DNA of 64,000 bases, from assembly GCA_016191815.1 (NCBI GenBank), contig JACPVI010000078.1:1-64000 (forward strand). The letters are read 5' to 3'. Below the pieces are notes generated by a model that saw only the letters and a list, made by a program, of their open reading frames with translations, did no database searches and was not told where the DNA came from. A program made the translations under genes and the position numbers. Below, piece by piece: positions 9,549-19,500 of the stretch. Position 1 is the first letter of the stretch. Each line of letters begins with the position of its first letter. Source of the DNA: Myxococcales bacterium (lineage in GTDB: Bacteria; Myxococcota; Myxococcia; Myxococcales; Myxococcaceae).

Positions 9549-12500
9549 TGGCGAGCGTCTGCAGCTCGTTGGCGCGGGCGATCATCCGCGCGGCCACGCC
9601 GGTCTCGATCACCCCGTTCTTGTACGAGATCGCCACGTACGTCTTCCCGCTCTTTCCGTCCGAGAAGGTCACCGTCGGCAGCGTGGTGGTGATCTGCTGG
9701 CCGTTCCCCTGCAGCCACACCCGCGAAGAGTCCGCGAACGTCTGATCGAACGTCGCCGAGATGAGCGCCACCCCGAAAGTCGCGGCGTAGAGCTGCACCG
9801 AGAAGCCAACCTGCGGGTCCACCGGAACTTCGCCCGATTTGGGAATCACCAGCGGCTCCGAGATGGGCCTGCGCACGTACTGGGTGCCGTTCCAGAGCGG
9901 AGCGAAGCGGTCCCAGCGATCCGTCAATGCGCCGGCGAACACGTCGGTGATCTGCTTCGCGTAGAGGCGGTAGTAGTTGATCGCGTACTGCCGTGAGTCG
10001 CTCGCCACGTCCTTCCCCAGAAAGTAAGTCTCCGGGTCGGTCAGCTCGGCCAACGCCGCCACCTTGTCCAGGAACACCCCGACGTGCTGCACCCGCTCGT
10101 ACCAGTAGTAGCCCGCGTCGAAGTCCCACTCCGTGGCGAAGTAGCGCGCCACCGGAATGTCCAGCACGAAGTCTGGCGGCGTCGTCTCCCAGGGGTTCAC
10201 CAGGTAGCCGTCCCGGCCGTCATCGAGCGAGTAGAGGTAGTAGGGCCCAGGCTCGGGGGTGGTGAGAATCTCACCGAGCAGGTTGAAGCCCTCGGTCACC
10301 GCCACCGTGAACGGCCCCCACTTCTTCGGCGACCGCCAGAAGTTGCCCGGCGTGCCGTCGTCCGGAACCTCCCAGGCCAGGTCGGCCCGGTAGAGCACGT
10401 AGAACTGCATCTGCGACCGGAGCCCGTCGAGGTAGCGGTAGTAAAGCTCGTCGAGGTAGCCCTCCGGCGAGAAGCCCAGCCGGTCGCGCTTGAAGTTGTT
10501 GAAGAGGTAGTAGCTCCGGTAGCTCTGGATCGCCGCCGAGGCGATCTCGTACGGATCCGCGCCCCGGTCGAACGCCGCGCAGCCGGGTGACGCTCCCTCG
10601 AACTCGTCCGAGCAGAACTTGTAGGGCACCGCGAGCCGCTTGTTGGCGTCGTGCTCCACCATGTCCGGGTAGGCGCAGTCCTTGCGGAGCACCGACTGCT
10701 GGAGCTGCGACAGCTCCACGTCGGCCCGGTCGTTCAGGTCCACGATGGCCGGCAAGTCCGTGTAGTGGATGCTGATCCAATCTCCTCCCGCGCAGTCGGT
10801 GAGCAGCGGCATCGCCTCGCCGAAGGTGACCGTCGCCTGCAAGGCCCCCAGCCGGTAGTTGTCCTTGGCGTTGTTGAACACCTCCAGCAGACCGCCGTAG
10901 CCGAACTTGAGCGCGGCGCGGTCGTAGCGCCCCAGCCCGTGGATGTCCGAGTTGAAGTTCGCCCCGTAGTCCATGATCGACGACTGCATGAACTCGTGAA
11001 TGCCCGCCTTCAGCCCGCTGGAGGTGAGCACCCCCTGCAACTCGACCTGGCTCTCCGGGTCCAGATACCTCGGCGCCAGGGTGCCGTCGGCTCCCCTTAG
11101 GTCCCAGTAGGTCTTCGGGTAGTTCATCGCGTCGTAGCTCGCCGCGAAGTTGTGCCGGAGCCCCACGGTGTGGCCAAGCTCGTGCAGCGCGGTGGAGCGG
11201 AAAACCTCCGCGCGGAGCTTCCTCCACACCTCCTGGGTGTCGGCCCCCTTCTGCTGCAGCGCCAGGCCGAGGATGGAGTCGTCGAAGCTCGCCGCCAGGT
11301 CGACCGCCTTGGCCGAAAGCCTCCGCCGCTCCCGGCGAATCATCCGCGCGGTCTCCGGGCTCACCAGGCTGAGCGGGCGCACCGACTTCGGGTCCAGCGC
11401 CCAAGGCGACAGCCGCGGATCCATCCCGCGCGCCAGGAGGATCTCCCCGTTGATCAGCCGCCGCTCCAACTCGGTGCCCTGGAGCTTGCCGAGCCGCCGC
11501 GCGGAAAGCCCCACGTCCGCGCCGAGCTGCTCGGACTGCGCCAAGGCCTGCGAGCGGTCGCGGATCATCCCCCGGACCTGCCGGGCCGGCGCTTTCCGCA
11601 CGCTCGGGGTGCGCGGCAGCGAGCCGGTCCAGGAGAGGTCCATCTGGCTGGCCATCGCGTCCACCTGCTCCTGGGTGTAGCTGCGCGAGCGGGTGCCCAG
11701 CGCGCGCTCGGCCACCCACTTGCGCACGTCCACGCCGCTCACGAAGCGGTCCGTGGCAATCTCTCCGTTGACCAGCCGCACGACGTCCCGCGCCATCGCG
11801 GCGTACTCGTCGATCATCGCCCCGTAGACGAAGGCGGTCGCCGAGATGGTCTCTCCCGTCTCCGGGTCGTGAGAGCTAGGGCCGTACCCGAGCAGCTGCG
11901 CGCTGGTCGGCTCGTCCACCCAGTAGAGCAGGTTGTAGCGGAGGTCGCCGACGCGGGCGTGGGTGCCCTCCGGACCGCACTCCATCGGGTCGCCGGCCCT
12001 CACCGGGTTGTTCGGGCAGAGGGCGAAGATCGGCCCCAAGGGGTCGCGTCCGATGAGCCGGCGGTACACCCCGCGGAAGGTGTCGTCGAACTCGGCGGCC
12101 ACCTGCCGGGCGACCTCTTTCAGGTCCGGCGGGAAGGAGTCGTTGAGATAGTAAACGACCTTCTTCGGCCCGAGGTCGCGGCTGCCCGGGTTTCTGGGCT
12201 CCTCCAGGTTGCGCACTGCGTACGGCCAGGAGCAGCGGCCGCTCACCGTCCCGTCGCGCGGGTCGATGGTCGCGTTGGGAATCTCCTTGACGCAGCGGAC
12301 GCCGGGCGAGGGGGCGCCGCAGTCGCCGTCGGCCCGGCAGGCGGTGTCGGAGAGGCTGTGCTGCCAGAGGTCGAAGCGGTTGATCAGCCGGACCCGGCCG
12401 GTCTCGGTCTGCCCGTATTGCCGGTTGTAGCTGGTCCGCGTGGTGGTGAAGTAGCCGAAGCGGTCCATCATGTGGTCGTCGTAGGCGAGCGGCTCGTAGT

Positions 12501-13260
12501 CCCTGGGGTTGGCCCGCAGGAAGGAGCTGCGGAGCTTGATCTCCTGGCTCGCGCAGTCCGAGGTCGAGTACTCCAGCCAGCAGAGCGGGAAGTTGGCGAA
12601 GTCCTCGAAGTCGACGGTCTGCGGAGAGGCGATCAGCTTCTGGGTCACCTCGATGTAGTTTGCGGGCTGGTCGGGCGCCGGCCGCTCGAGGCGCATCGCG
12701 TCCGGGTCCTTCGGATCGCTCACGTAGTACGGCGCCGGGTCCTGCCTGATCGACGACACCCCGCCGTGGTCGAAGTCAGCGAGGAACTCGAAGCTGGTGA
12801 CCAGGTTCTGCGACCAGTCCACCCGGAGGAAGGCGCGCTCGTACCACTTGCGCTCCTGGTTCTCGACCAGCTTGTCGTATTCCTCTCCGGTGGAGGGGTT
12901 GTACTCGCGCACGATGTCGAAGTGGCTCTCGATGCGGAAGGCCGCCACCGGCGCGCCCTGGTATTGCGTTCCGAAATGAGGCTCGCCCTTCTCGGTGCCG
13001 CGCACGAACTCGTAGGTCCGCCGCGCGGTGAGCAGGTGCTCCTGGATGTCCCAGCGGATCTTCTCCATCTCGTTCTCGCCCTGCTCCCCGATGAAGGTGA
13101 AGCCGGTGGTGAACGGCACTCCCACCACCGTCTGGCGGAAGTACCACTCGCCCTGGAGGTCGCTCTTGGCGATGGCGTCGTGCTGGATGGTGGAGCGGGG
13201 CGCGGGGCGCTCGGCGCAGGCGGCCAGGACGGCGAGCAGCAATGGGAGGGAGCGGCGCAT
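9442..13260 (-). CDS. large zinc metalloprotease lipoprotein (Met-zincin-like)
   Basis: The 1272-residue product begins with a lipoprotein signal ending in LAAC, with Cys15 as the lipidation site, so it is probably membrane-anchored outside the cytoplasm. The zincin motif HELGHTVGLRH gives zinc ligands His693, His697 and His703 and catalytic Glu694. The context (ALHELGHTVGLRHNFAAS, then MNYPKTYWDLRG) resembles bacterial zincins of the DUF4953/DUF5117 type. The substrate is unknown. The gene lies 30 bases downstream of a beta-barrel gene on the same strand, suggesting an operon and outer-membrane work. Its 3' end overlaps the convergent DUF4173-like gene. Confidence 0.85.
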   Translation of the reverse strand: MRRSLPLLLAVLAACAERPAPRSTIQHDAIAKSDLQGEWYFRQTVVGVPFTTGFTFIGEQGENEMEKIRWDIQEHLLTARRTYEFVRGTEKGEPHFGTQYQGAPVAAFRIESHFDIVREYNPSTGEEYDKLVENQERKWYERAFLRVDWSQNLVTSFEFLADFDHGGVSSIRQDPAPYYVSDPKDPDAMRLERPAPDQPANYIEVTQKLIASPQTVDFEDFANFPLCWLEYSTSDCASQEIKLRSSFLRANPRDYEPLAYDDHMMDRFGYFTTTRTSYNRQYGQTETGRVRLINRFDLWQHSLSDTACRADGDCGAPSPGVRCVKEIPNATIDPRDGTVSGRCSWPYAVRNLEEPRNPGSRDLGPKKVVYYLNDSFPPDLKEVARQVAAEFDDTFRGVYRRLIGRDPLGPIFALCPNNPVRAGDPMECGPEGTHARVGDLRYNLLYWVDEPTSAQLLGYGPSSHDPETGETISATAFVYGAMIDEYAAMARDVVRLVNGEIATDRFVSGVDVRKWVAERALGTRSRSYTQEQVDAMASQMDLSWTGSLPRTPSVRKAPARQVRGMIRDRSQALAQSEQLGADVGLSARRLGKLQGTELERRLINGEILLARGMDPRLSPWALDPKSVRPLSLVSPETARMIRRERRRLSAKAVDLAASFDDSILGLALQQKGADTQEVWRKLRAEVFRSTALHELGHTVGLRHNFAASYDAMNYPKTYWDLRGADGTLAPRYLDPESQVELQGVLTSSGLKAGIHEFMQSSIMDYGANFNSDIHGLGRYDRAALKFGYGGLLEVFNNAKDNYRLGALQATVTFGEAMPLLTDCAGGDWISIHYTDLPAIVDLNDRADVELSQLQQSVLRKDCAYPDMVEHDANKRLAVPYKFCSDEFEGASPGCAAFDRGADPYEIASAAIQSYRSYYLFNNFKRDRLGFSPEGYLDELYYRYLDGLRSQMQFYVLYRADLAWEVPDDGTPGNFWRSPKKWGPFTVAVTEGFNLLGEILTTPEPGPYYLYSLDDGRDGYLVNPWETTPPDFVLDIPVARYFATEWDFDAGYYWYERVQHVGVFLDKVAALAELTDPETYFLGKDVASDSRQYAINYYRLYAKQITDVFAGALTDRWDRFAPLWNGTQYVRRPISEPLVIPKSGEVPVDPQVGFSVQLYAATFGVALISATFDQTFADSSRVWLQGNGQQITTTLPTVTFSDGKSGKTYVAISYKNGVIETGVAARMIARANELQTLATTPPGDPYAAAALQSYVQLLDAMRSLSNVYSDQVY

Positions 13261-13290
13261 GGCGGTACCGGGGGTTTGAGGTTTCAGCCT

Positions 13291-14400
13291 TCAGCGGGCC
13301 TTGATCGCCGAGGCCAGCTCGGCGGCGCTCAGCTTGAGCGAGAGGTAGACCGTCGAATAGTTGTAGGGAGAGACGTGGATGAAGGGGTTGGTCAGCTCCA
13401 GGGTGTCGGCGCGGACCGGCCGGTAGGTGGAGAGCCCGAGCGCCAAGCTGGCCCACTCGGCCGGCTTCCATCCGACTTCCAGATAGAAGGAGTGGTCGTC
13501 GCGCTGGCCGACCTTCTGGACGAAGCCCACCGCGGAGCCGTCGCGGCACACGTCGGCGGTGGGAACGCCGTCGACCGCGCACACCTCGAGCGGATAGGCC
13601 CAGGTGTGCACGAGCGAGTACTCCGCCGAGAGGGAAAGCTCCCGGGGCAGCTCCAGCTCCACGCCCAGCGAGGTGGTGAATCCGTGGCTGGGGTTGGCGA
13701 CGCCGCTGGAGGCCGGCCGGTAGGGCTGCTCCTCCCGCCCATTCAGCACGAAGGGAGCCTCGAGGGGCGCCACCTTGGCCACGGTGCTCCCAAAGAAGTA
13801 CTTCACCGCGCGGAACGAGGCGCCCAGGCCCAAAGGTCCCAGCTCGCGTCCCAATCCCACCGACGCCGATGGGGCCGCCCATAGTCCAGCCACCTGGCTC
13901 GCCGTGGAGGTGGGCAGCACCACCTTCAGGTCGGAGGAGACTTTCAGCTCGGCACCAGGAACGAGCGCCAACTTCTCGTGCGAGGCGGCGAGGGTCAGGT
14001 CGGAGATCACCGCGCGCCGGCCGGTGCCCTCCACCTGGCCGGAAGCCGAGAGCAAGGGGAGCTGCTCCGGGGAGGAGCGGAACAGCGCCGGAGAGGCGAA
14101 GGAGGTCCCCCGGAAGCTCGAGTCGTTGCCCATCAGCTCGGCCTCGACCGAAAGCTCGGCGGACAGGGTGAGCGGCTCGGCCCACTTCCCTTCGAAGAAT
14201 CGGCGGCCGGCGAGGAAGCGCGGCGAGAGGCTCACCGCCGCCTGGTTCTGGTAGGCCTCGGAGGAGAAGTAGAGGCCGGAGACTTCGGTGAGCGTCAGCT
14301 CCAGCTCCAGCCCGCCGAGCTCGAGCGGTTCACCGGCGCCGGCCGAGCTGGCCGCGCACAGGACGGCGATCGCGATCGCGGCAGGCAGTAGGGGCCTCAT
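13291..14400 (-). CDS. outer-membrane beta-barrel-like protein
   Basis: The ATG at 14400 gives 369 residues with a cleavable signal peptide (LLPAAIAIAVLCAASSAGAGEP). The mature part is a series of alternating amphipathic strands with aromatic girdles, ending in strands such as TVYLSLKLSAAELASAI. This fits a transmembrane beta-barrel of roughly twelve to sixteen strands. A disulfide may join the two cysteines near residues 280-293 (EVCAVDGVPTADVCRDG). No family is recognised. It is transcribed just ahead of the zincin lipoprotein, so the two may work together at the outer membrane. Confidence 0.7.
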   Translation of the reverse strand: MRPLLPAAIAIAVLCAASSAGAGEPLELGGLELELTLTEVSGLYFSSEAYQNQAAVSLSPRFLAGRRFFEGKWAEPLTLSAELSVEAELMGNDSSFRGTSFASPALFRSSPEQLPLLSASGQVEGTGRRAVISDLTLAASHEKLALVPGAELKVSSDLKVVLPTSTASQVAGLWAAPSASVGLGRELGPLGLGASFRAVKYFFGSTVAKVAPLEAPFVLNGREEQPYRPASSGVANPSHGFTTSLGVELELPRELSLSAEYSLVHTWAYPLEVCAVDGVPTADVCRDGSAVGFVQKVGQRDDHSFYLEVGWKPAEWASLALGLSTYRPVRADTLELTNPFIHVSPYNYSTVYLSLKLSAAELASAIKAR

Positions 14401-14516
14401 GGCGCCAGCACCGGCGGAACGGGGCGTGTAGTGCCTCCGGCGCCCGGTAGTCAAATCCGAGGTCGAACGTTCCTGGGGGCGGCGCCCCAAAGCGGAGCGC
14501 GGCCTGATTGGAGGGC

Positions 14517-16358
14517 TCAGCCGGTCAGCGCGACATGCTTCTTCAAGTACTCGAGCGCGGCGGGGGTGGCGGTGCTGTGCCCGTCCTTGAGCGAGGCCTT
14601 GAACACCACGTCATAGGTGGCCCCGGAGATGCCGTAGCGGTCCCCGAAGGCCTTGAGCAGCCGCTCGCAGTCGTCGGCGTACTCCACCATCATGTCCACG
14701 TAGCCGCCGGCCAAGACCAAGCCGCGCAGCTTGTCGGCGTCGCTAAAGCGGCCGTGGTCGCGGACCGAGAGGTACTTCTGCATCTCCATCAGCGTCATCA
14801 TCGCGATGGATGCCTGGCTCTGGTCGGCGTAGCGGCTGTTCACGCTCACCTTGAAGTAGGTGTTGCCTTCGCGGCGGACCTCCTCGATGCGCACCGGCTC
14901 GTCGGAGTCCGAGCGGAACCAGCCCGCCGCCACGAAGCGGTCCGACTCCTTGTTGGAGATGGGCGCGGCCCGGTTCTCCTCGGAGAAGTAAAAGAAGGCG
15001 GTGTTGGCGTACCCCACCGCGTGGTCCAGCTTCTCGCCGGAGATGAGCTGCGGGTCCCGCGCGTTGGCCCGGGGCGTAAGGTCCTTCACTCCCCCGCTCG
15101 CGAGCGCCCGCGCCGGGTCGTAGAACTTGTCCGGCCCCAGCGGGGTGAGGTCCTTGAGCCCGTCGCGGTCCTCGTCGCGGCTGGCCAGGATGCGGGCGTC
15201 GTGGGGAAGGATGTAGTTGCTCCTGGGCTGGATCATCTCCCCGCTGTGCAGCCCCCGGTAGAGGTCGGCGTAGCTGCCGCGCCGGGCGATGGTCTCGTAC
15301 GTCATGTTGAGGACGTCCTTGTCGTCCTCGCCGTACGCGCTGGAGGAGGTGGTGGTGAGGTGCACCCCCGGGTAGCGCGAGAGGAGGTCGCCGGCGGTCT
15401 GCTTCCCGCGGCAGGAGTAGAGCTGGAGCAGCTTGGTCCCCGCCATCTCCTTGGGAGCGCGAGCCAGCGACGCCTCGACCACCCCGCCGAGCTGGGCGTG
15501 GCCCGAGTACACCACCATCTGCGCCTCGGGGTCGGCCATGTCGCGCAACACGTTCTCGTGGTCCTTCACCATCGTGACCTTGGCCTTGATCGGCCGCTCG
15601 TTGCCCAGCGGGTCCCGAAGCTCCTTCTCCAGCTCCACCTTTCCGTCCTTCTGTTCCACGATGGTGAAGCCTCGCTGCTTGTACGCCGCCAGCTCGGACT
15701 TCCAGAACTCGTCCATCACGTAATGGCGCACGTTCAAGGTGGACTTGCGGCCCTTGAACCACTCCTCGTAGGGCGGCTGCTTGGGGAGAAGCTGCTCGCG
15801 CACGCTCGCCGCCTTCACCAGATCGTCGCCCAAAAGCGAGAGGTGCGAGGCCTCGAGGTTGACCATCATCGACATCTTCAGGCCCACCACGCCCTCGCGG
15901 CTCATCGCGCCCACGTAGTCGGTGAGCGCCTTCTCCCGCAGCTCGCCCCCGGAGGCGGAGGCCAACCCGAGGAGCACCGTCGCCGCCGCGCTCCGCTCCA
16001 AAACGCGCGCCCCGGTGGGCTTGCCGCTGTCGGCCACCCCCAGGCTCCGCGACGCCCAGCGGTAGAGCTGATCCTGCTGGGCCGCGCTGGTGCCCCGAAA
16101 GGGCGTGGCGCCGTTCTCGATCATCCGGGCGAGCAGCACCAGCCCCTCCACTCCGGACTTCCCGGCGACCGACACCGCGCCGGAGCGGGAAACCTCAATG
16201 CTCCCCGATGGCGCCGGAAGCACCGGCGTGTGGAAGCCATCCGCGCCGCGCGGACCCTGCGGCCTCGCAGGGACGCCGTCGTTGCGGCGGGGCGCCTCAC
16301 TCGAAGAACGGGTGGAGCGAGTGGACGGCGAGCCGTGGGCGCGCTCGACTCGGGGCAT
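14517..16358 (-). CDS. unassigned large protein with possible clan-CD-like His/Cys dyad
   Basis: The start at 16358 is supported by an excellent Shine-Dalgarno (AGGAGGG, seven bases upstream) and gives 613 residues. The first 60 are basic and disordered, and there is no signal peptide. A central alpha/beta region contains VVYSGHAQLGGV followed by LLQLYSCRGK. This places His287 and Cys316 at the ends of successive hydrophobic strands, as in caspase-, gingipain- and CHAT-type peptidases (clan CD). That assignment is a structural guess; a C-terminal helical domain remains unexplained. It diverges from the 1203-aa repeat protein with 198 bases between starts, so the two may be co-regulated. I do not recognise the family. 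Confidence 0.62.
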   Translation of the reverse strand: MPRVERAHGSPSTRSTRSSSEAPRRNDGVPARPQGPRGADGFHTPVLPAPSGSIEVSRSGAVSVAGKSGVEGLVLLARMIENGATPFRGTSAAQQDQLYRWASRSLGVADSGKPTGARVLERSAAATVLLGLASASGGELREKALTDYVGAMSREGVVGLKMSMMVNLEASHLSLLGDDLVKAASVREQLLPKQPPYEEWFKGRKSTLNVRHYVMDEFWKSELAAYKQRGFTIVEQKDGKVELEKELRDPLGNERPIKAKVTMVKDHENVLRDMADPEAQMVVYSGHAQLGGVVEASLARAPKEMAGTKLLQLYSCRGKQTAGDLLSRYPGVHLTTTSSSAYGEDDKDVLNMTYETIARRGSYADLYRGLHSGEMIQPRSNYILPHDARILASRDEDRDGLKDLTPLGPDKFYDPARALASGGVKDLTPRANARDPQLISGEKLDHAVGYANTAFFYFSEENRAAPISNKESDRFVAAGWFRSDSDEPVRIEEVRREGNTYFKVSVNSRYADQSQASIAMMTLMEMQKYLSVRDHGRFSDADKLRGLVLAGGYVDMMVEYADDCERLLKAFGDRYGISGATYDVVFKASLKDGHSTATPAALEYLKKHVALTG

Positions 16359-16364
16359 GGGATT

Positions 16365-16371
16365 CCCTCCT
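16365..16371 (-). promoter_or_regulatory. strong ribosome binding site
   Basis: AGGAGGG on the minus strand lies seven bases before the ATG at 16358. It decides the start of this gene against an upstream in-frame start that would add a Gly/Arg-rich tail. Confidence 0.6.
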
Positions 16372-16556
16372 GCCCGACCAGGATACCCGGTATCGCCCGC
16401 GGAAAAGTAGGCCCGCCGGCCACCTGATGCGCCCATGCCTCACGAGCGCCCACTCGGGCTTACAAGCCCGCGAAAGTTGAAGGAGTTTCTCGCAACCGAG
16501 CCCGCACGGCGCGGATAATCGGGAGGAAGCCCACGACTGCGCTCCGGGGGAAAACC

Positions 16557-19500
16557 ATGCGCGTCCGCAGAGAGCGAATCGAAGTCCGCCGTCCCGAAGT
16601 CGAGGAGCAGCAGCCACCTCCCAAGCCTCCCGAAGAGGAAAAGGCTCAAGAGATAGAGCGGGAGCGGCTGGCGCGGCGGAACACCCGCTTCGAGGATACG
16701 CCTCCCAATCAGCTCGTGCAGGGCATCACGGCGCCGCCAGCGAGCGAGAACACGGTCTCGGTCTCCACCGCGACCGCCAGCCCCGAGGTGCGGACGCTTC
16801 GGCGCGCCGCAGTGGGCGAGATGAAGTCGGCCTCCGCCAGCCTGCGTGAGGTCGCCGCCTATGCCGGGGAAGCCGCGGCGCAGCTGGCCAACCACCAAGA
16901 GGTGGGGCGAGTGGCCACCGGCCTCGACGGGGCATCGGACGTGTTCCGGAGAATCTCCGAGACCGCCTTCGAGGCGGGCCGGGCGCTCCCCCAGAAGTGG
17001 CAGGGGCTAAAGCGGATCCGCCCCGAACTCTACGCCGCGCAGGGGCGAGTGGCCGAAGCTCGCGGACTCGCAGACGTGGCGACCGACGTGCTCGAGCAGG
17101 TGCGGACGACGGCCAAGCACCCCGGGGTGGCGACCGCGGTGGAACGCCTCGGCGCGGTGCGGGACGGCCTGGACGAGGTGGACGGCCGACTCGGCCGGGC
17201 CCTGGGCCAAGCGACGGTTTCGGAGGGGCTGCAGCCTCCGCCGGCACGCGGAGAGGACGCCGCCGCAACCGAGGGCCCAGCCTCCAACCTCACCGAGGAG
17301 GACGTCCGCAAGCTGGGCTCCGCTCTTCCGCCCGATGGCGGCACCCAGATGATGTGGGTGCGCAACGACGGCTACCCCGAGCCGGCCGCGCTCGCCGGAA
17401 CGATGATGCAAAGGGCGCAGGAGCAAGGGTTGCTCGGCAAGGAGCAGACCGACGCCAGCGCCGACGCCGCCAACCGCGCTCTGCCCAAGGACGAGGTGAA
17501 GCAGTTCACCGCCGCCGACGTGGCGGGAATGGCGAAGGACGCCGGGATTGCACTGGAGAACGTGGACCCCAACCAGCTCCAGCAGGCCGCCCGGCTGATC
17601 AACTCCGCCACTGCGCCGCAGGAGCAGCGAGACCGGATCGCCCTTTCGCTCAACAACCTCTCGGTGGCCGCCAACGGAAAGGCGCCCGAGCTGTCGCGCC
17701 AGGACATGGTCAACATGCTCTGGGCGCAGGCGAAGATTCCGGGGCACGCGCTTACCAAGCTCTCCGACGCCGAGCTCAAATCGAAGCTGTCGGACATCAC
17801 CCGCGCCGCCAACACTCCGGGGGAACACAAGCTCAAGGTCGGCTCGCACGACGTGAAGCTGTCGGTCTCCGACGACGGCTCGCTCGCCAAGACAGAGACC
17901 AAGAAGCCCTCCTTCCTCTCCAAGCTGGGGAAGATCGCCAAGATCGGCCTCGCCGCAGCCAGCTTCATCCCTGGCCCGATCGGCCTCGCGGCGCGCGCGG
18001 TGAACGGCGTCATCGGAGTGGTGGACGGCATCCGGAAGGGCAACATCGTCGGCGCCATCACCTCCGGGCTGGGCGCGGTGGCGGCGGGCGCGGGAGCCAT
18101 CGCCGGCAAGGCGACCTCCGGCATCGCCTACGCGACTTCCAGGGTGGCGGGCGGGCTCTCCAAGGTGGTCTCCGGGGCACAGTCGCTGGTCAACGGCATC
18201 AAGAACCGAAGCCTCACCGCCGGGCTCACCGGGATAGCGAACATCGCCGGAGGCGTGTCCGACGGGCTGGGCGGGCTGGGCCAGAGGTTCGCCGACGCCT
18301 CGAAACACTTCGGCAACGTGAGCCGGTTCATCAGCGGCGCCAACTCGGCGCAAAAGGCCATCGCCGCCGCCAGGAGGGGAGACATCGGCGGCGCCATCAC
18401 CTCCGGGCTCTCCGGCGCGGCGAACATGGTGGGGGCGACGGGGAACGAGGGCCTCTCCGAGCAGCTCTCGCGCTACGCCGGCTGGAGCTCCACCGCCACC
18501 AACGTCTACCAATCGGTGAAGAGCGGCGACTACCTCGGGGCGGCTTCCCAGGTGTCCGGCTTCATCGGCTCCGAGGTGGTCAAGGACCCCGAGGCGCAGC
18601 AGCGCCTCAAGGACTTCTCCACCGTGCTGAACGGGGCGAAGGGGCTGCAGCAGGCGGTGAAGTCGAAGGACTGGCTGGCGGCGGCGGTGGCCGGCACGGA
18701 GATCGCCGGCGCCTTGGCGCGGAATGGCAGCAACACCCGGGCGGACCTGGAGGGCGCGAAGAGCACCCTGGAGGCGAGCCAGCAGCTCCGGGACGCCATC
18801 CGCACCGGGAACCCGGAGGCGATCGGCGCGGCGCTCTTCGGCCTGCAGGACACCGTAAGGCGCGAGGTGGGCGGCTTCACCGAGCGGCACGCCAAGCCGC
18901 CCGAGGTGGCCGGCCCGCCTTCCGAGCTCATCTCCACCGGCCCCGAGAAGAACCCGGACGGCACCGACAAGCTGCCCATCCTCGAAGGGCGCGACTTCAG
19001 CCAACTGCTGAGCGCGGCGCCGGGCGCCACTCCCGGCAACGGAGTCGGCCGCGACGTCTTCATCGACGGCCCAGGCACCGCGGGGCCGAACGGCGCCCAG
19101 GGCGTGAGCGCACCCGGGAAGCCCCCGCTCCAGTACTCCTCGGCCGTCTACATGGCCCAGACCCAGCTCAACGAGTGGTCTCGGTACTTCAACAAGGGCT
19201 TCGAGCTGAAGGAGGACGGGTTGCTCGGCCAGAACACCGAGCGGGCGCTGAAGACGTTCCAGTCGGACTACGAGCTTTCCCCGACCGGCAAGCTCGACGC
19301 GGCCACCCGCCGCAAGCTGGAGGAGATGTCCACCTCCATCGCCTTCGCGCCGCTGCAGGGGATCGAGGCGGAGCGGAGGCGAGCCACGCTGCTCGGCGAT
19401 GCCCGAACCACCCTGGCCAGCGCCAAGGCCTTCGCTGGCGACAACAAGGATCTGACGAGCATGGGGGCCTCCTTCCACTACGGCGTGACGGTGGACCTGC

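Noticed and set aside
11152-13884. 910-codon plus-strand frame opposite the zincin and barrel genes
   Set aside because: Composition is a codon-mirror artefact. The minus strand carries a lipobox, the HELGH motif and a signal peptide.
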